DNA of 64,000 nucleotides, from contig JACRBG010000010.1 of the NCBI GenBank assembly GCA_016234595.1, positions 55,097 through 119,096 on the forward strand, in the 5' to 3' direction. This DNA comes from Chloroflexota bacterium. Lineage in GTDB: Bacteria > Chloroflexota > Anaerolineae > Aggregatilineales > J027. Position 1 is the stretch's first letter; the number at the start of each line of letters is the position of its first letter. The position numbers were made by a program, and so were the translations under genes. Of this stretch, positions 44,527 through 52,574 are shown piece by piece. The notes under the pieces are model-generated. The model searched no databases, was not told where the DNA came from, and saw only the letters and a list, made by a program, of their open reading frames with translations.

Positions 44527-45996
44527 TTATAACCCCTTGAGTTTGGCCTCATCCCAAAACTGATCCATTTCTTGTAGGCTCATGGATTCAAGCGCCTTCC
44601 CATTTTCTTTTGCAGTGGTCTCGATATAGGCAAAACGACGCTTAAAGCGATCATTTGTACCTCGTAGCGCGGCCTCAGCATCTACCTTCATCCAGCGCGC
44701 CCAATTGACTACTGCGAACAACAAATCGCCAAACTCTTTAGCGCGGCTTTCAGGGTTATCTGCCTCTCGGATTTCTCGGATTTCTTCTTCTACTTTTTGG
44801 ATGACGGGTTCGATTTCGGCCCAATCAAAGCCAAACTGGGCAGCTTTTTCTTGCACCCTGTAAGCATAAATTAAGGCAGGCACAGCGGCTGGAATGCCAT
44901 CTAAGCGCGACTCTCGTGCCTTACGCCCATTCTCGCCTTTTTTAGCCTGTTCTTGCTGCTTAATCTGCTCCCAATTCCGTACCACATGGTCGGCATCCTC
45001 AACCTTCACATCCCCAAAGATATGCGGGTGACGCCGTACCATTTTTTCATTGATGTGCCGCACGACATCGGCTATATAAAACTCGCCATCATCTACCGCA
45101 ATTTGGCTTTGGAAGACCACATGTAGCAAAATATCGCCCAGTTCTTCCGATAACGCTTCCATATCCTCAGCATCGAGGGCCTCAATGACCTCATACGCTT
45201 CTTCAATAAAATGCGCCCGCAAGCTCTGATGTGTTTGCTTAATATCCCACGGACATCCTTCTGGGGAACGCAAATGAGCCATAATATTGAGCAGTGATTG
45301 AAAACTCGATAATTCTGGCATCGCCGGCACATACAAGGTCGTCAAATAGCTGATATGCTCACTGCGATCCAATTCATACAGCGGTACACGTTCAACAATT
45401 TCATCGGCTGTTCCCGCACCATGCAGCAACACCACCGGAAAATCATCGGGGTACTGATTCATCAAGGTTAGTTTAGTATCTGAGGCCACTGCTTGACTAT
45501 AGACTTGGGCAATCAATGCAGGCTGATCAGGATTAATCGGTGGATGATAGAGGTTGATAAAATCAGTGGCATCATGAATTTGCAGCCCTGTGATGCCATC
45601 AATTTTTAAGGCTGATAGCGACGGCTCGATAAAACTAAGCCCGTCCACAACTTTGACCGGAATATTCTGGGTATGGGCCGTTGCTAAAATTAATTGGGTT
45701 GTCTGTTCCCCCACCATTGGATGACCGGGCACGGCATAAATCACCCCACTAGGGCGTTGACCGAGCACCACAATTTGGTCGGCAATCGTTTGATAGAGGC
45801 CCTCAAAATTTTCAGCCTTGTCATAGAGGTCATCAAAGCTGTGATAAATGGGCTTGGCGGGTAGCGATTCGATGAGAGGATGATGGTTGGTACGGAGATA
45901 GACTTCCGATGCGTTTTCCAATGTGCGCCATGCCAACAGCGTCATCTGCTCAACTTGGCCCGGCCCCAACCCAACAATGGTGATTCCTGTGTTCAT
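44527..45996 (-). CDS. mazG: MazG NTP pyrophosphohydrolase fused to a tetrapyrrole methylase-like domain
   Basis: A 489-residue two-domain protein like Bacillus YabN. Residues 1-215 are the methylase-like domain (ITIVGLGPGQVEQMTLLAWR, VIYAVPGHPMVGEQT). Residues 235-489 are MazG, with CPWDIKQTHQSLRAHFIEEA (Glu residues of the first EExxE) and LSEELGDILLHVVFQS, then a second helical half with AKEFGDLLFAVVNWARW. MazG hydrolyses abnormal nucleoside triphosphates. The ATG at 45996 follows GAGGTC. It is on the same strand as the ribosomal operon but lies beyond that operon's terminator. Confidence 0.92.
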   Translation of the reverse strand: MNTGITIVGLGPGQVEQMTLLAWRTLENASEVYLRTNHHPLIESLPAKPIYHSFDDLYDKAENFEGLYQTIADQIVVLGQRPSGVIYAVPGHPMVGEQTTQLILATAHTQNIPVKVVDGLSFIEPSLSALKIDGITGLQIHDATDFINLYHPPINPDQPALIAQVYSQAVASDTKLTLMNQYPDDFPVVLLHGAGTADEIVERVPLYELDRSEHISYLTTLYVPAMPELSSFQSLLNIMAHLRSPEGCPWDIKQTHQSLRAHFIEEAYEVIEALDAEDMEALSEELGDILLHVVFQSQIAVDDGEFYIADVVRHINEKMVRRHPHIFGDVKVEDADHVVRNWEQIKQQEQAKKGENGRKARESRLDGIPAAVPALIYAYRVQEKAAQFGFDWAEIEPVIQKVEEEIREIREADNPESRAKEFGDLLFAVVNWARWMKVDAEAALRGTNDRFKRRFAYIETTAKENGKALESMSLQEMDQFWDEAKLKGL

Positions 45997-46031
45997 AAAT
46001 GACCTCTTTTATTCCAAATGGCTATAAACAG

Positions 46032-46084
46032 AAAAAGGCAAAATCAACCTATGACGTTGCTGCCACAGGCGACTTTGCCTTTTT
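46032..46084 (-). terminator. Terminator at the end of the ribosomal superoperon
   Basis: On the minus strand AAAAAGGCAAA (46084-46074) pairs perfectly with TTTGCCTTTTT (46042-46032), an 11-bp stem with a 31-base loop and T-rich tail, 40 bases after the rpsI stop. Confidence 0.8.
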
Positions 46085-46123
46085 GTAGATTCATGGGAAT
46101 CGCGCAGTAAACCGCGCCCCAAA

Positions 46124-46525
46124 TTAACGCTTGGTGTAGGTTGGGGCCTTACGGGCACGCTTGAGACCGGGCTTCTTACGTTCCTTAGCCCGTGCATCAC
46201 GGGTCAAGTAACCACCCCGACGCAGAACGCTGCGCAGGTTTTCATCCAGTCCAAGCAAAGCACGTGCCATGCCTAATTGAATGGCATCGGTCTGACCAGT
46301 TACCCCACCACCGTTGACTTTCACGGTGATGTTATAGCTGCTGAGACTGCCGATATTGGCGGCTTTCAGCGGCGCAATAGCGATATCAATATCGCCACTA
46401 CGGGTCAGATATTGATCGGCGGGCTTGTCATTGATGGTAAATGTACCATTACCACCCGGATAGACCCGCACCCGTGCACTTGATGTTTTGCGGCGACCAA
46501 CGCCCTCAAAATATTGCAGTGTCAT
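46124..46525 (-). CDS. rpsI: Ribosomal protein uS9
   Basis: A 133-residue protein with YFEGVGRRKTSSARVRVYPG at the start and the basic tail KKPGLKRARKAPTYTKR, whose last Lys-Arg reaches the ribosomal P site. It is the last gene of the superoperon. It starts six bases after the rplM stop, the usual rplM-rpsI pair. The length is normal. Confidence 0.97.
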   Translation of the reverse strand: MTLQYFEGVGRRKTSSARVRVYPGGNGTFTINDKPADQYLTRSGDIDIAIAPLKAANIGSLSSYNITVKVNGGGVTGQTDAIQLGMARALLGLDENLRSVLRRGGYLTRDARAKERKKPGLKRARKAPTYTKR

Positions 46526-46531
46526 AGTTTT

Positions 46532-47011
46532 TTATTTCTCTACCTCACTATTTTCAAGGTTTGCAGCCCACATTCCGTCAACCACTAACGGTTTGGGGTG
46601 TTGGGCTTCATGCGGGTGATTGGGGCCAACATAAATCTTGAGTTTGCCCATCTGCTTGCGGCCCAATGTATTGCTGGGCAGCATCCCCTTGACGGCTTTT
46701 TCGATCACGCGATCAGGGTGTTGTTTCATCTGGTCACGCAACCGGATCGAGGTCAGCCCACCCGGATAGCCGCTGTGGCGGTGATAATATTTCTGGTCAA
46801 GGCGGCGACCCGTCACATGGATTTTTTCGCAGTTGATAACGATAACGAAATCACCCATATCCACATGCTGGGCATAATTGGCTTTGTGTTTGCCCCGCAG
46901 GATGTACGCAATTTGACTGGCAAGGCGGCCCAGCGTTTGACCCTGAGCATCAATCACCCACCATTCTTTTTGCGCTTCCTCCGGCTTGGGCGCATAGGTC
47001 TTGTATGGCAT
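46532..47011 (-). CDS. rplM: Ribosomal protein uL13
   Basis: About 159 residues from the ATG at 47011, chosen because GGAGG lies right upstream; the frame is open further but without support. Features are WWVIDAQGQTLGRLASQIAY, LRGKHKANYAQHVDMGDFVI and MLPSNTLGRKQMGKLKIYVG. L13 is an early assembly protein of the large subunit. The 74-base leader between truA and rplM has two mutually exclusive stems next to the ribosome binding site (see the leader feature), so it may be regulated separately from the rest of the operon. Confidence 0.97.
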   Translation of the reverse strand: MPYKTYAPKPEEAQKEWWVIDAQGQTLGRLASQIAYILRGKHKANYAQHVDMGDFVIVINCEKIHVTGRRLDQKYYHRHSGYPGGLTSIRLRDQMKQHPDRVIEKAVKGMLPSNTLGRKQMGKLKIYVGPNHPHEAQHPKPLVVDGMWAANLENSEVEK

Positions 47012-47024
47012 CTTTTCCTCCAAA

Positions 47025-47067
47025 AAAGCCTCCGGCAAAATCGGCTTTCTGTGTCCACCAGCCGGAG
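47025..47067 (-). promoter_or_regulatory. rplM leader with two competing stems
   Basis: In transcript order: CTCCGGC (47067-47061), AAAGCC (47048-47043), GCCGGAG (47036-47030) and GGCTTT (47030-47025). The first pairs with the third, and the second with the fourth. They share a base and interleave, so they are either alternatives or a pseudoknot. The second stem runs into TTTTTT and the ribosome binding site GGAGG. Confidence 0.6.
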
Positions 47068-47085
47068 AATCCTGCTTTCCCTGTA

Positions 47086-47835
47086 TCAAAAACGATAATC
47101 GTTATACACCACATGGGTCAGGGTTAATCCATGGGGCGGGGCACTTGTCCCTGCCTTTTTACGGTCGGCCAACCGGAATGCCGCAGCAAACTCTGCTACA
47201 TTCATTTTGCCTCGTCCAACCTCGACCAACGTGCCTACAATGCTTCGTACCATCCGCTTCAAAAAAGCGTTGGCGGTTAACGTCACATGTAGTTCGTCAC
47301 CCATCGCTTCAATCTGGGCCGTAGTCATGACCCGAACAGTGTTTTCACCTTTTGGCGGCTTCCCAAAGGTGGCAAAGTCGTGTTCCCCACGTAACAGTTG
47401 AATGGCTTCCTGCATCGCTTCCAGATTGAGGGGAAGCTGCCGATGCCACACATACCGTTCACGTAGGGGGTCGCGGGTTGGCGAGATATAGAGTCTGTAA
47501 AGGTACGTCCGACTGAGAGCATCAAAGCGCGGGTGGAAACTTGCCGCAACCTCCATCAGCGATTGTAAAGCAATATCGCTTGGGAGATGAATGTTGATTG
47601 CCTTTAGCAGTTCCTCAGTCGAGTGTTTCCACGTTGCATCAAAGGCAATCACTTGACCACTAGCATGTACCCCTGTATCGGTGCGCCCTGCCCCCATGAG
47701 TGAGATGATCTCACTGGTCACTTGGCTTAGTGCATTTTCCACCGTTACTTGGACACTGGCTAATCCGGCACGCTGTCGTTGGAAACCGCAGTATAGAGTG
47801 CCATCATAAGCCAATCGGCCTGCCAATCGCGCCAT
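47086..47835 (-). CDS. truA: tRNA pseudouridine synthase A
   Basis: A 249-residue enzyme that makes pseudouridine at positions 38-40 of tRNA. The catalytic Asp is in GAGRTDTGVHASGQVIAF, and the family stretches RLAYDGTLYCGFQRQ, FLKRMVRSIVGTLVEVGRGK and ARLSRTY-like LSRTYLYRLY are present. It starts 11 bases downstream of the rplQ stop, a common place for truA at the end of the alpha operon. Confidence 0.95.
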   Translation of the reverse strand: MARLAGRLAYDGTLYCGFQRQRAGLASVQVTVENALSQVTSEIISLMGAGRTDTGVHASGQVIAFDATWKHSTEELLKAINIHLPSDIALQSLMEVAASFHPRFDALSRTYLYRLYISPTRDPLRERYVWHRQLPLNLEAMQEAIQLLRGEHDFATFGKPPKGENTVRVMTTAQIEAMGDELHVTLTANAFLKRMVRSIVGTLVEVGRGKMNVAEFAAAFRLADRKKAGTSAPPHGLTLTHVVYNDYRF

Positions 47836-47846
47836 AAGTACTGGAA

Positions 47847-48248
47847 TTAGGCTTCCTCTTCGGCCTCCGCCGGGAGAAATTCTAATTGTACCATGTGCGC
47901 GGCATCGCCTTTGCGCATTCCCAGTTTATAGGTGCGGGTGTAACCACCGGGCCGTTCCGCAAAACGAGGAGCTAGTTCATCAAACAGTTTAAGCATGGCC
48001 TCACGATTGTTGCCCAAACGCGCCAGCACGATACGACGGGCATGAACCCCTCGCGCTGGGTCTGGATGGGCCAACCCTTGTTTGGCTTTGGTGACCAACT
48101 TCTCAATCTCAGCCCGAATCAAATCGGCTTTGGCTTCGGTGGTCTTGATTTTTCCATTTTGAATCAGGGCAATCATCAGGTTACGCCGTAGCGCTCGACG
48201 ATGATCGTAGTTCCGACTCAGCTTCTTTCCAGCTACACGATGTCGCAT
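47847..48248 (-). CDS. rplQ: Ribosomal protein bL17
   Basis: A 133-residue protein starting MRHRVAGKKLSRNYDHRRAL, with RNLMIALIQNGKIKTTEAKA following. The C-terminal extension LEFLPAEAEEEA is acidic. It follows rpoA by 39 bases, with a short GCGC/GCGC hairpin in the gap. The gene order rpoA-rplQ is universal in bacteria. Confidence 0.97.
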   Translation of the reverse strand: MRHRVAGKKLSRNYDHRRALRRNLMIALIQNGKIKTTEAKADLIRAEIEKLVTKAKQGLAHPDPARGVHARRIVLARLGNNREAMLKLFDELAPRFAERPGGYTRTYKLGMRKGDAAHMVQLEFLPAEAEEEA

Positions 48249-48287
48249 GATCTTATTCCTTGCGCGTTAAAGCGCTCTTGCTTGAGA

Positions 48288-49262
48288 CTAGGAATCCGAT
48301 TCCTCTTTAGCGAGAAAACCTTTTTCTCGGAGCAGGGTCGTGAGTTCTTCCAACGATTTCTCACCAAAGTTGCGGATCGCCAGCATCGCATCTGTTCCAC
48401 GCTCCAACATTTCCAGCACCTCACCGACGGTGGTGATGCCAGTACGCTTGAGCGAATTGAACACGCGAACACTCAAATCAAGCTGCTCAATCGGAATTTC
48501 ATAAAATTCGGGCGCTGGCCCACGTTTGCTGCCCTCTTCCTGTGGCACTGGGGCCGAGGATGAGGTAATGGCAATGAACGGTTCCACCCCGGCAATGATT
48601 GCCAAGTGTTCCATCATAATCTTGGCGGCTTGGCTCATCGCCTCTTCTGGCGAGACGGTGCCATCCGTCCAGATTTCTAGCACCAGCCGGTCATAGTTGG
48701 TTTTCTGACCCACACGGGCGCGTTCGACTTCAAAGTTAACGCGACGAATGGGGCTGAAAATCGCATCTACGGGCACTTCGCCAATTGGTAGGCGGGTGCG
48801 GTCATCGGCAGGCGAGTGTCCCCGCCCACTTTCGACCTTGAATTCCATTTCCACTGTTGCGTTGGGCGTATCAATGGTAAATAGAAACAGGTCTGGGTTG
48901 ACGATTTCCACCGAGGCAGGCACTTGCAGGTCGGCTGCGGTGACTTCGGCGGGGCCGCGCTTGTTCAGGTACAGCCGCGCTGATTCTTCCCCCAGCAATT
49001 TCAGGCGCAGTTTCTTGATCTGCAAAATCAACTGCGTCATATCTTCTTTTACATCAGGGATAGCCGAAAACTCATGCGGCACACCCGTCACACGCAACGA
49101 AGTGATAGCTGCGCCTTCTAATGAAGACAGCAGAATCCGCCGCAGCGCGTTGCCAACTGTCGTCCCAAAACCGCGTTCCAATGGGCTGATGATAAACCGC
49201 CCATAGCTGCGCGTGGTCGCATCTGGCTCAATCTTTGGTAACACCATGTTGTTAATGCTCAT
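48288..49262 (-). CDS. rpoA: RNA polymerase alpha subunit
   Basis: A 324-residue protein. The N-terminal domain has GRFIISPLERGFGTTVGNAL and RRILLSSLEGAAITSLRVTG. The C-terminal domain has LDLSVRVFNSLKRTGITTVG and AIRNFGEKSLEELTTLLREK, used for promoter UP elements and activators. The ATG at 49262 follows AGGAGG. The 90-base gap upstream holds a 9-bp perfect inverted repeat. Confidence 0.97.
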   Translation of the reverse strand: MSINNMVLPKIEPDATTRSYGRFIISPLERGFGTTVGNALRRILLSSLEGAAITSLRVTGVPHEFSAIPDVKEDMTQLILQIKKLRLKLLGEESARLYLNKRGPAEVTAADLQVPASVEIVNPDLFLFTIDTPNATVEMEFKVESGRGHSPADDRTRLPIGEVPVDAIFSPIRRVNFEVERARVGQKTNYDRLVLEIWTDGTVSPEEAMSQAAKIMMEHLAIIAGVEPFIAITSSSAPVPQEEGSKRGPAPEFYEIPIEQLDLSVRVFNSLKRTGITTVGEVLEMLERGTDAMLAIRNFGEKSLEELTTLLREKGFLAKEESDS

Positions 49263-49299
49263 AAACCGCCTCCTAGACTAAACGGGCGATACGATCTGA

Positions 49300-49356
49300 C
49301 TAGTGGTTCCCGGTCAATGCTGAAAATCCGCCGGGAACCCTTGCGGCCAGCACTAG
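49300..49356 (-). promoter_or_regulatory. Structured rpoA leader overlapping the rpsD stop
   Basis: GGTTCCCGG (49339-49331 on the transcript strand) pairs perfectly with CCGGGAACC (49313-49305), a 9-bp stem with a 17-base loop. An outer stem CTAGT/ACTAG (49356-49352 with 49304-49300) includes the rpsD stop codon. The element ends about 28 bases before the rpoA ribosome binding site. Confidence 0.6.
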
Positions 49357-49997
49357 CGGGCGGAATAATACTCAACAATCAACTGCTCGTTCAGTGGCAG
49401 GTCAATTTCACGACGTTCGGGCAGGCGCAAAACCGCCCCCTTCATTCCATTCACATCAAACTTCACCCAATCCGGTGAGGTTGGGCGGCTTTCCACAAAT
49501 GCAGGCAGTTCACGGAAATATTTCCGGTTGCGGCTGCCATCGCGGACAGTAATTTCGTCACCCGGACGAACCAGATAGGAAGGAATGTTAGTGGCAATGC
49601 CATTGACCACAAAGTGTCCATGTTGCACCAACTGACGGGCATGGGGCCGGGAATCGGCGAGGCCCATCCGATAAACCACATTGTCCAAACGGCTTTCCAA
49701 CAGCACCAACAAGTTAGTACCAGTCAAACCGGGACGACGTAGGGCTTCGCGGAAATAACGACGGAATTGGCGTTCCAAAACACCATAAACACGGCGGGCT
49801 TTCTGCTTCTCACGCAATTGCATTGCAAAGTCAGAAGCACGGCCCCGGCGGAACTGCGTATCACGACCATGTTGACCGGGGGGATAGGCACGACGTTCAA
49901 TCGCGCACTTGGGTGAAAGGCAACGTGAGCCTTTCAGAAATAGTTTTTCGCCTTCGCGGCGGCACAGCTTACAAACTGGGCCAGTATAACGAGCCAT
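49353..49997 (-). CDS. rpsD: Ribosomal protein uS4
   Basis: A 214-residue protein with four Cys at the N-terminus (C9, C12, C26, C31 in the region [10 protein letters not shown] to SPKCAIERR), the zinc-type variant of S4. The S4 RNA-binding domain is seen in [21 protein letters not shown]4 starts small-subunit assembly and in other bacteria represses its own operon. The C-terminus LIVEYYSAR is canonical. GGAGG precedes the ATG. Confidence 0.97.
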   Translation of the reverse strand: MARYTGPVCKLCRREGEKLFLKGSRCLSPKCAIERRAYPPGQHGRDTQFRRGRASDFAMQLREKQKARRVYGVLERQFRRYFREALRRPGLTGTNLLVLLESRLDNVVYRMGLADSRPHARQLVQHGHFVVNGIATNIPSYLVRPGDEITVRDGSRNRKYFRELPAFVESRPTSPDWVKFDVNGMKGAVLRLPERREIDLPLNEQLIVEYYSAR

Positions 49998-50035
49998 AGT
50001 TTAGGGCTTCCTCCACAGCAATGTGTGTTTACACC

Positions 50036-50094
50036 GAATATTGATATTCAGTTGTCTGATAAGAACGTTTTTGCATCGGGATATTTGCAATCCC
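50036..50094 (-). promoter_or_regulatory. Two hairpins in the rpsK-rpsD gap
   Basis: GGGAT/ATCCC (50094-50090 with 50082-50078) and GAATA/TATTC (50049-50045 with 50040-50036, loop TCAA) are perfect 5-bp hairpins in the 107-base gap before rpsD. Weak individually, but the gap is long for this operon. Confidence 0.4.
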
Positions 50095-50104
50095 AACAGG
50101 GTTT

Positions 50105-50497
50105 CTAGACGCGGCGCTTTTTGGGCGGGCGCACCCCGTTATGCGGCACAGGGGTCACATCGGCAATCGAACGCACCTTCAACCCACTGCCTTGAATGGC
50201 GCGAATCGCCTGTTCACGACCGGGGCCGGGGCCTTTGACGAAAATGTCCACTTCCTGCATTCCAAATTCTTTTGCTACATCCGACGCATGGGCCGCGGCG
50301 ACACGGGCTGCATACGGCGTGCTCTTGCGGCTGCCCTTAAACCCGTTCGTTCCAGCGCTTGACCAGCAAATGACATTGCCCTGCTGATCGGTCATTGAAA
50401 CGATGGTGTTGTTAAAGGTAGCGTGAATGTGTGCTTGACCATAAGGGACACTGCGACGTGTCTTTTTGGTCGTCGCTCCACGACGAGTTTTTCCCAT
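50105..50497 (-). CDS. rpsK: Ribosomal protein uS11
   Basis: A 130-residue protein. It has [40 protein letters not shown] and the C-terminal [20 protein letters not shown], all typical of S11. It belongs to the platform of the small subunit. It follows rpsM with a 114-base gap that contains two imperfect hairpins. Confidence 0.97.
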   Translation of the reverse strand: MGKTRRGATTKKTRRSVPYGQAHIHATFNNTIVSMTDQQGNVICWSSAGTNGFKGSRKSTPYAARVAAAHASDVAKEFGMQEVDIFVKGPGPGREQAIRAIQGSGLKVRSIADVTPVPHNGVRPPKKRRV

Positions 50498-50519
50498 ACC
50501 TCACTCCTACATAAGTTGA

Positions 50520-50594
50520 GCGCGAGGTGTGCTTGCCCCGCGCCACTGCTATTGCTTGTTTTGTTTGCAACAGACCAGTATTTCCAATCGAGAT
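50520..50594 (-). promoter_or_regulatory. Hairpins in the rpsM-rpsK gap
   Basis: Two imperfect stems are seen: TATTGCCA with TGGAAATA (about 50594-50572) and GCGCGGG with CTCGCGC (50543-50520), each with one mismatch. They fill most of the gap before rpsK. Confidence 0.4.
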
Positions 50595-50611
50595 GGCAAT
50601 ACCTAGCCTGA

Positions 50612-50998
50612 TTACTTCTTCTTCGCGCCGCGCCGACGACCACGACCGGGGACCGTCTTTTTCGGCCCTTTACGGGTGCGAGCGTTGGTACGGGTACGTT
50701 GACCACGCACGGGTAAGCTGCGACGGTGACGTAGACCACGATAGCTGCCGATTTCAATGAGCCGCTTAATGTTCAGTTGTACTTCGCGGCGCAGGTCGGC
50801 TTCTACCAGATAGCCCCCTACAGCTTCACGCAGCAACGCGACCTGATCTTCGGTCAAGTCATGGACCCGGATTTGCGGGTTTAGGCCCGTTTTTTCCAGA
50901 ATCTCATGGCTGCGCGTTTTACCGATGCCGTAAATGTACTGCAACGCGATTTCGATTCGCTTGTTGCGGGGTAAATCTACCCCTTCAATACGTGCCAT
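50612..50998 (-). CDS. rpsM: Ribosomal protein uS13
   Basis: A 128-residue protein with [34 protein letters not shown] and the C-terminal [20 protein letters not shown] plus a basic tail [12 protein letters not shown]13 contacts the large subunit in the head bridge. It directly follows map; infA and rpmJ, which often lie between, are absent. GAGGAGA precedes the ATG. Confidence 0.97.
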   Translation of the reverse strand: MARIEGVDLPRNKRIEIALQYIYGIGKTRSHEILEKTGLNPQIRVHDLTEDQVALLREAVGGYLVEADLRREVQLNIKRLIEIGSYRGLRHRRSLPVRGQRTRTNARTRKGPKKTVPGRGRRRGAKKK

Positions 50999-51094
50999 TT
51001 GTTACTAAATTCTCCTCAAAGCTTTGCGCCGCATGGCGACATTACATACTATCAGAAATCCCTTAACCTGACCAGACCTAATTACTGAGGATTC

Positions 51095-51889
51095 TCATAG
51101 GAGCGTCAAGATGACAGGTTCACCTTCAGTAATAGCGATACTGTGTTCAAAATGGGCACACAAAGACCCATCCGCCGTTACCACCGTCCATTGATCATCT
51201 AACACTCGTGTTTCAGAGCGTCCAGCAATAATCATGGGTTCGATGGCGATAGTCATCCCCGGTTTCAGCGGCGCTGCTTTGGCGCTTTTCATCCGCTGGC
51301 GTGGGTTACGTTCGGGCCACCAACAGGGAACTTGCGGTTCCTCGTGCATCTTGCGCCCCACCCCATGCCCCGTATAGCCGCGCACCACGTTATAACTGTG
51401 GCTCTCAGCATAGTGCTGGATGGCTTTGGCAACATGGCTAACGTCGTGGCCGACCACCGAGGCTTGAATGGCTACGTTCAAGGCTTCCTCAGTGACATCC
51501 AACAAACGTTGGGCTTCGGGGGTAACGCTGCCTACTCCATAGCTGTAGGCTGCGTCTCCCACAAACCCTTGATAGATGCAGCCTGTATCAAGGGAGATGA
51601 TGTCTCCCTCATGCAAAATCCGGTCTTTACTAGGGATGCCATGCACCAACTCATCATTGATGCACACCGTCACACTTGCTGGGAACGGATTCTTACTGCC
51701 ATAGGGATAGCCCAAAAAGGCCGGAAACGCTTTGTGCTGTTCAAACACCCGCGTCGCAATCTTATCGAACTCCAGCGTGTTCATGCCCGGTCGGATTTTC
51801 TCACGCATCGCTTCGTGTGCTCGTGCCACAATCCGGCCTGCTTCACGGAGCAGTGCGATTTCGGCGGCGGTCTTGGTGTAGATAGTCAT
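51095..51889 (-). CDS. map: Methionine aminopeptidase type I
   Basis: About 264 residues from the ATG at 51889 (MTIYTKTAAEIALLREAGRI). The frame is open 37 codons further into adk, but that part is not MetAP. Metal ligands are in LDTGCIYQGFVGDAAYSYGV (Asp), TGHGVGRKMHEEPQVP (His), TIAIEPMI (Glu) and HFEHSIAITE (Glu). A short insertion CWWPERNPRQRMKSAKAA is seen near the active site. It removes initiator methionine. It follows adk by 19 bases, the usual secY-adk-map order. Confidence 0.95.
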   Translation of the reverse strand: MTIYTKTAAEIALLREAGRIVARAHEAMREKIRPGMNTLEFDKIATRVFEQHKAFPAFLGYPYGSKNPFPASVTVCINDELVHGIPSKDRILHEGDIISLDTGCIYQGFVGDAAYSYGVGSVTPEAQRLLDVTEEALNVAIQASVVGHDVSHVAKAIQHYAESHSYNVVRGYTGHGVGRKMHEEPQVPCWWPERNPRQRMKSAKAAPLKPGMTIAIEPMIIAGRSETRVLDDQWTVVTADGSLCAHFEHSIAITEGEPVILTLL

Positions 51890-51908
51890 GCTATATGGCG
51901 ACTGCCTG

Positions 51909-52553
51909 CTAGATAACCGACATCGTATCCGACGCCACTTTTTCAATGGCTTGGTCGGCATTGATTTCGCGCAACAGGCCCTTCGCCGCATAGTAGTCAA
52001 TCAGCGGCGCGGTTTCCGTAAAATACAGGTCAATCCGCTTTTCAACGGCCTCACGATAATCGTCCGCCCGTTGGGTCAATGGTTGCCCATCCACATCATC
52101 TATTCCAGCGTGCTTAGGTGGATTGAAATAGATGTTATAGACGCGCTGCTTGTCTTGAGAGTAGCGGCGGCCCTCACTACGCTTAATCGCGGTTTCACGA
52201 TCCAGCTTAAATAGGGCCACTACCGAGACACGCTCCTGTTTTTCAGCCAGCAACTTGTCCAAAAACTCAGCTTGGTCGCGGGTGCGGGGATAGCCATCCA
52301 AGATAACCCCTTTTTGGGCGTCTGCTTGGACCAGCCGATCTCGCACAATCTCATTAGTGACATCATCGGGAATGAGATTGCCCCCCTGCATCAGGTCTTG
52401 TACCCGCCGTGCCAGTGGGGTATCCAACGTTTTCATGGCCCGGAACAGGTCGCCTGTAGAAACATGGGGCAGGCCCAGCTTTTCCTTAAGAATAGCCGCC
52501 TGCGTCCCTTTTCCAGACCCCTGTACACCCATCAAAATGATGTACGTACCCAT
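51909..52553 (-). CDS. adk: Adenylate kinase
   Basis: About 214 residues from the ATG at 52553, matching the family start MGTYIILMGVQGSGKGTQ. A TTG at 52568 is also in frame. The P-loop is GVQGSGKGT, followed by STGDLFRA and DGYPRTRDQAEFLD. The lid region GRRYSQDKQRVYNIYFNPPK lacks the four Cys of zinc-type enzymes. It interconverts ATP, ADP and AMP. It starts 21 bases after the secY stop. Confidence 0.95.
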   Translation of the reverse strand: MGTYIILMGVQGSGKGTQAAILKEKLGLPHVSTGDLFRAMKTLDTPLARRVQDLMQGGNLIPDDVTNEIVRDRLVQADAQKGVILDGYPRTRDQAEFLDKLLAEKQERVSVVALFKLDRETAIKRSEGRRYSQDKQRVYNIYFNPPKHAGIDDVDGQPLTQRADDYREAVEKRIDLYFTETAPLIDYYAAKGLLREINADQAIEKVASDTMSVI

Positions 52554-52574
52554 GTCGTTTTTTACCAACCTTGC

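Noticed and set aside
50141..50387. Plus-strand reading frames inside rpsK
   Set aside because: They are antisense to a certain ribosomal gene and have no ribosome binding site; shadows of coding bias.
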